This document shows, piece by piece, positions 50,299 to 52,122 of a DNA stretch of 52,122 bases. Below the pieces are notes generated by a model, which ran no database searches, was not told the DNA's origin, and saw only the letters and a program-made list of their open reading frames with translations. This DNA comes from Nanobdellota archaeon. GTDB taxonomy: Archaea > Nanobdellota > Nanobdellia > Parvarchaeales > Parvarchaeaceae. Each line of letters begins with the position of its first letter. The stretch's first letter is position 1. The translations under genes and the position numbers were made by a program. The DNA lies in assembly GCA_021794235.1 (NCBI GenBank), contig JAJYRE010000007.1, forward strand, positions 1-52,122, written 5' to 3'.

Positions 50299-51783
50299 AT
50301 GAAAACCGATAATGACCTTTCTGTAGAGGACAGGCTTATGAAAGTAGCCCTGTCCCGCGGCATATACTTCAAGACGGCGGAGATATTCGGCGATAATATA
50401 AGCGGTTTTTGGGAATACGGCCCTACAGGCCTGAGGATATTCAACAACCTGCTTTCAGTATGGAGAAAGACCTTAGACAGGATCGGTGCACTTGAGATCT
50501 CCGGAAGCTCAATAATCCCGAGAAAAGTACTGCAGGCATCCGGCCACGAGAAGAACTTTTTTGACGTAGCAACCACATGCGAGAAATGCGGTTCCGTCTA
50601 CAGGGCAGACAAGCTGCTGGAGGCAGCAGCACCCGATACTGTTTTCGAGGGCATGCCGGATGACCAGCTGGTCGAGTCTCTTAAGAAATACGGTATAAAA
50701 TGCGAGAAATGCGGTTTCCCGCTTACAAATGTAAGGCACTTCGGTTCCATGTTCGGTCTGAACGCAGGCGCAGAAGACAGCAAGGAAGTAAACGCCTATC
50801 TGAGGCCTGAGGCGTGCCAGTCCATATTTCTAGACTTTGACAGGGTCTTCAAAGTTTACGGAAGGGCCCTTCCGCTTACACTGGCACAGGTCGGTAAGGC
50901 GTACAGGAACGAGATATCACCAAGGAACAGCCTGATAAGAGAGAGGGAATTCTACCAGAATGATATCGAGATATTTTTTGACGATGAATCCAAGTTCGAA
51001 CTTGGCGATGACAGGGAGATAACAGTATTCGATAAGAAAAATCCGGATGCATCAAGTATGAAGATATCAGAATACCTGTCAAAGGGCGTAATAGAGAGCA
51101 AGGTCACGGCGTACGCACTTTCGATTTTGGACGCTTTCCTTCACGACTTGGGATTCAAGAGGGAAGAGATTAGATACAGGAAGCTCTACGAGGACAAGGC
51201 ATTCTATTCCAAGGAGTCTTTCGACGCGGAGATAAAGAAGGGCGATGACTGGGTGGAAGTCACTGCGTGCAATCACAGGGGCGACCACGACCTGGCAGCA
51301 TACAAGGAGTACGGAGGATCCATAGTCGAGATAGGCGGCAGGATACCGCAGATATTCGAACTGTCCAGCGGTACAGACAGACTGTTTTATCTCCTATTAT
51401 ACAGTTCCTTCAAGTCGGACGCGGAGAGGGAATGGTTCGAACTGAACGCCAGCCTTTCACCGTACAGAGCAGCGGTCTTTCCGCTGATGCCAAAGGACTC
51501 TCTGGACGAGATAGCGATGAAAATAAAGACGGGTTCATTCTACAGCGACGTGATGTTCTACTCGGCGACGGCCAGCATAGGTAAGAGATACAGAAGAGCG
51601 GACGAGGTAGGAATCAAATTCGACTTTACCGTGGACTATCAGACCAAAGAGGACAATACGCTCACGATACGCGACAGGGATACCATGGACCAGTTTAGAA
51701 TGAAGGTCGAAGACATCGATTTATTGATAAAGGATTCGACCAAGGTAGAATTTTCAGAATTAAAAGGCAAATACGCTCACTGA
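50299..51783 (+). CDS. glyS: Glycyl-tRNA synthetase (alpha2 type)
   Basis: 494 residues, class II. SGFWEYGPTGLRIFNNLLSVWRK is motif 1 of the archaeal/eukaryotic dimer type; two CxxC pairs (CEKCGSVYRADK, CEKCGFPLTN) form a zinc site in the insertion; FRNEISPRNSLIREREF-like motif 2 (KAYRNEISPRNSLIREREF) and the C-terminal anticodon-binding domain (LSPYRAAVFPLMPKDSL) are present. It charges tRNA-Gly. Ends overlapping the convergent NAD(P)HX dehydratase gene by 7 bases. Confidence 0.96.
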   Translation: MKTDNDLSVEDRLMKVALSRGIYFKTAEIFGDNISGFWEYGPTGLRIFNNLLSVWRKTLDRIGALEISGSSIIPRKVLQASGHEKNFFDVATTCEKCGSVYRADKLLEAAAPDTVFEGMPDDQLVESLKKYGIKCEKCGFPLTNVRHFGSMFGLNAGAEDSKEVNAYLRPEACQSIFLDFDRVFKVYGRALPLTLAQVGKAYRNEISPRNSLIREREFYQNDIEIFFDDESKFELGDDREITVFDKKNPDASSMKISEYLSKGVIESKVTAYALSILDAFLHDLGFKREEIRYRKLYEDKAFYSKESFDAEIKKGDDWVEVTACNHRGDHDLAAYKEYGGSIVEIGGRIPQIFELSSGTDRLFYLLLYSSFKSDAEREWFELNASLSPYRAAVFPLMPKDSLDEIAMKIKTGSFYSDVMFYSATASIGKRYRRADEVGIKFDFTVDYQTKEDNTLTIRDRDTMDQFRMKVEDIDLLIKDSTKVEFSELKGKYAH

Positions 51784-52122
51784 TGTCTCCACTTGGTGAT
51801 AGTTTCGTATATCCCGTTTACTATATCCATAGGAGACAGTGATTCCCTTTTAGTCTTAGCCTCACGCCTTCCGGTGTAACCGTTGATGAATGCCGCGGCA
51901 GCGGCGGAGTGGAGTATGTCACCCCTCTGTCCGAGAATTCCCGCGCAGACGCCTGTAAGCACATCTCCGGTTCCTCCCTTAGTCATGTAAACGCTGTTTG
52001 TCTTGTTGAGTAGAATAGTCTCCCCGTCCGATATTATATCTACATGCCCCTTCAGCAGTATGTTCGTTCCGAATTCTTTTGCCTTTTCCTGGACAACCTT
52101 CATCCTCTTTTCCAAATCCGTC
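51777..52122 (-). CDS. nnrD: ADP/ATP-dependent NAD(P)HX dehydratase, C-terminal part (partial)
   Basis: The frame is open to the right edge, so the N-terminal part is missing; the track's start (TTG 52115) is an artefact. The visible 114 residues contain NILLKGHVDIISDG, the phosphate-binding KGGTGDVLTG loop near the end of the ribokinase-like fold, and AAAAAFINGYTG. The enzyme repairs hydrated NAD(P)H. In archaea it is often fused to the epimerase NnrE; whether that is so here cannot be seen. Confidence 0.9.
   Translation of the reverse strand, partial: TDLEKRMKVVQEKAKEFGTNILLKGHVDIISDGETILLNKTNSVYMTKGGTGDVLTGVCAGILGQRGDILHSAAAAAFINGYTGRREAKTKRESLSPMDIVNGIYETITKWRHQ

Noticed and set aside
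1-52122. CRISPR array, rRNA, transposase or integrase genes
   Set aside because: No regularly spaced repeats, no rRNA-like conserved blocks, and no DDE/serine/tyrosine recombinase motif was seen in any listed frame.

Overview
The window is archaeal chromosome. The evidence is an EF-2 with the diphthamide histidine, a KH/metallo-beta-lactamase/beta-CASP termination nuclease, a proteasome beta subunit, XPD- and HerA-type ATPases, an S-layer protein with archaeal N and C domains, tRNA genes with no encoded CCA, and TATA boxes about 25-28 bases before many start codons (largely leaderless transcription). Compact spacing, overlapping genes, many one-helix exported proteins rich in Ser/Thr/Asn and a bacterial-type gatCAB-aspS operon suggest a small-genome lineage such as Micrarchaeota/ARMAN-like DPANN archaea. 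The phylum is an inference; no rRNA is present to decide it.

Layout. 1-5.2 kb: the edge of a probable glycosyltransferase gene, a sugar epimerase, a DsrE-like protein, tRNA-Ser, a surface protein with coiled coil and predicted beta-propeller, and two nucleotide-pool cleaning enzymes (MTH1-like Nudix, DCTPP1-like MazG). 5.2-11.6 kb: an RHH-MNT/HEPN toxin-antitoxin pair, then an orphan AAA+ ATPase, a NYN-domain protein, a HerA-like ATPase and an XPD/Rad3 helicase, all on the plus strand. 11.7-18 kb: GNAT, a tRNA-binding OB protein, tRNA-Gly, a second MNT/HEPN pair (AbrB-type fusion), an isolated cytochrome b, and a DUF4143-type ATPase gene flanked by 21-bp direct repeats. 18-27 kb: the S-layer gene with its own leader and terminator, truD, and a minus-strand glycosylation operon (DPM synthase-GtrA, GT-C, GT2, thioredoxin-like protein).

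27-35 kb: EF-2, tRNA-Leu, a DsrE-like protein, a 17-codon Lys-rich micro-ORF, argS, membrane proteins, dph6 (which completes the diphthamide of EF-2) and a UPF0200-like kinase. 36-43.4 kb: gatC-gatA-gatB-aspS as one overlapping operon of bacterial-looking genes, then a facing asparaginase and glutamine synthetase, so amide nitrogen and Asn/Gln-tRNA formation are grouped. 43.4-52 kb: an apparent tandem paralogue pair, the beta-CASP nuclease and proteasome beta genes, an RHH domain fused to a degenerate sugar nucleotidyltransferase, an extracytoplasmic Lon-type protease, glyS and the end of a NAD(P)HX dehydratase gene.

The most unusual items are two toxin-antitoxin loci in which the MNT antitoxin carries two different DNA-binding domains, each with a matching repeat at its promoter; the RHH-pseudo-nucleotidyltransferase; the repeat-flanked ATPase gene; the AAA+/NYN/HerA/XPD run; the bacterial-type transamidation operon; and the micro-ORF. 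Function calls come from reading motifs only; no database search was run.
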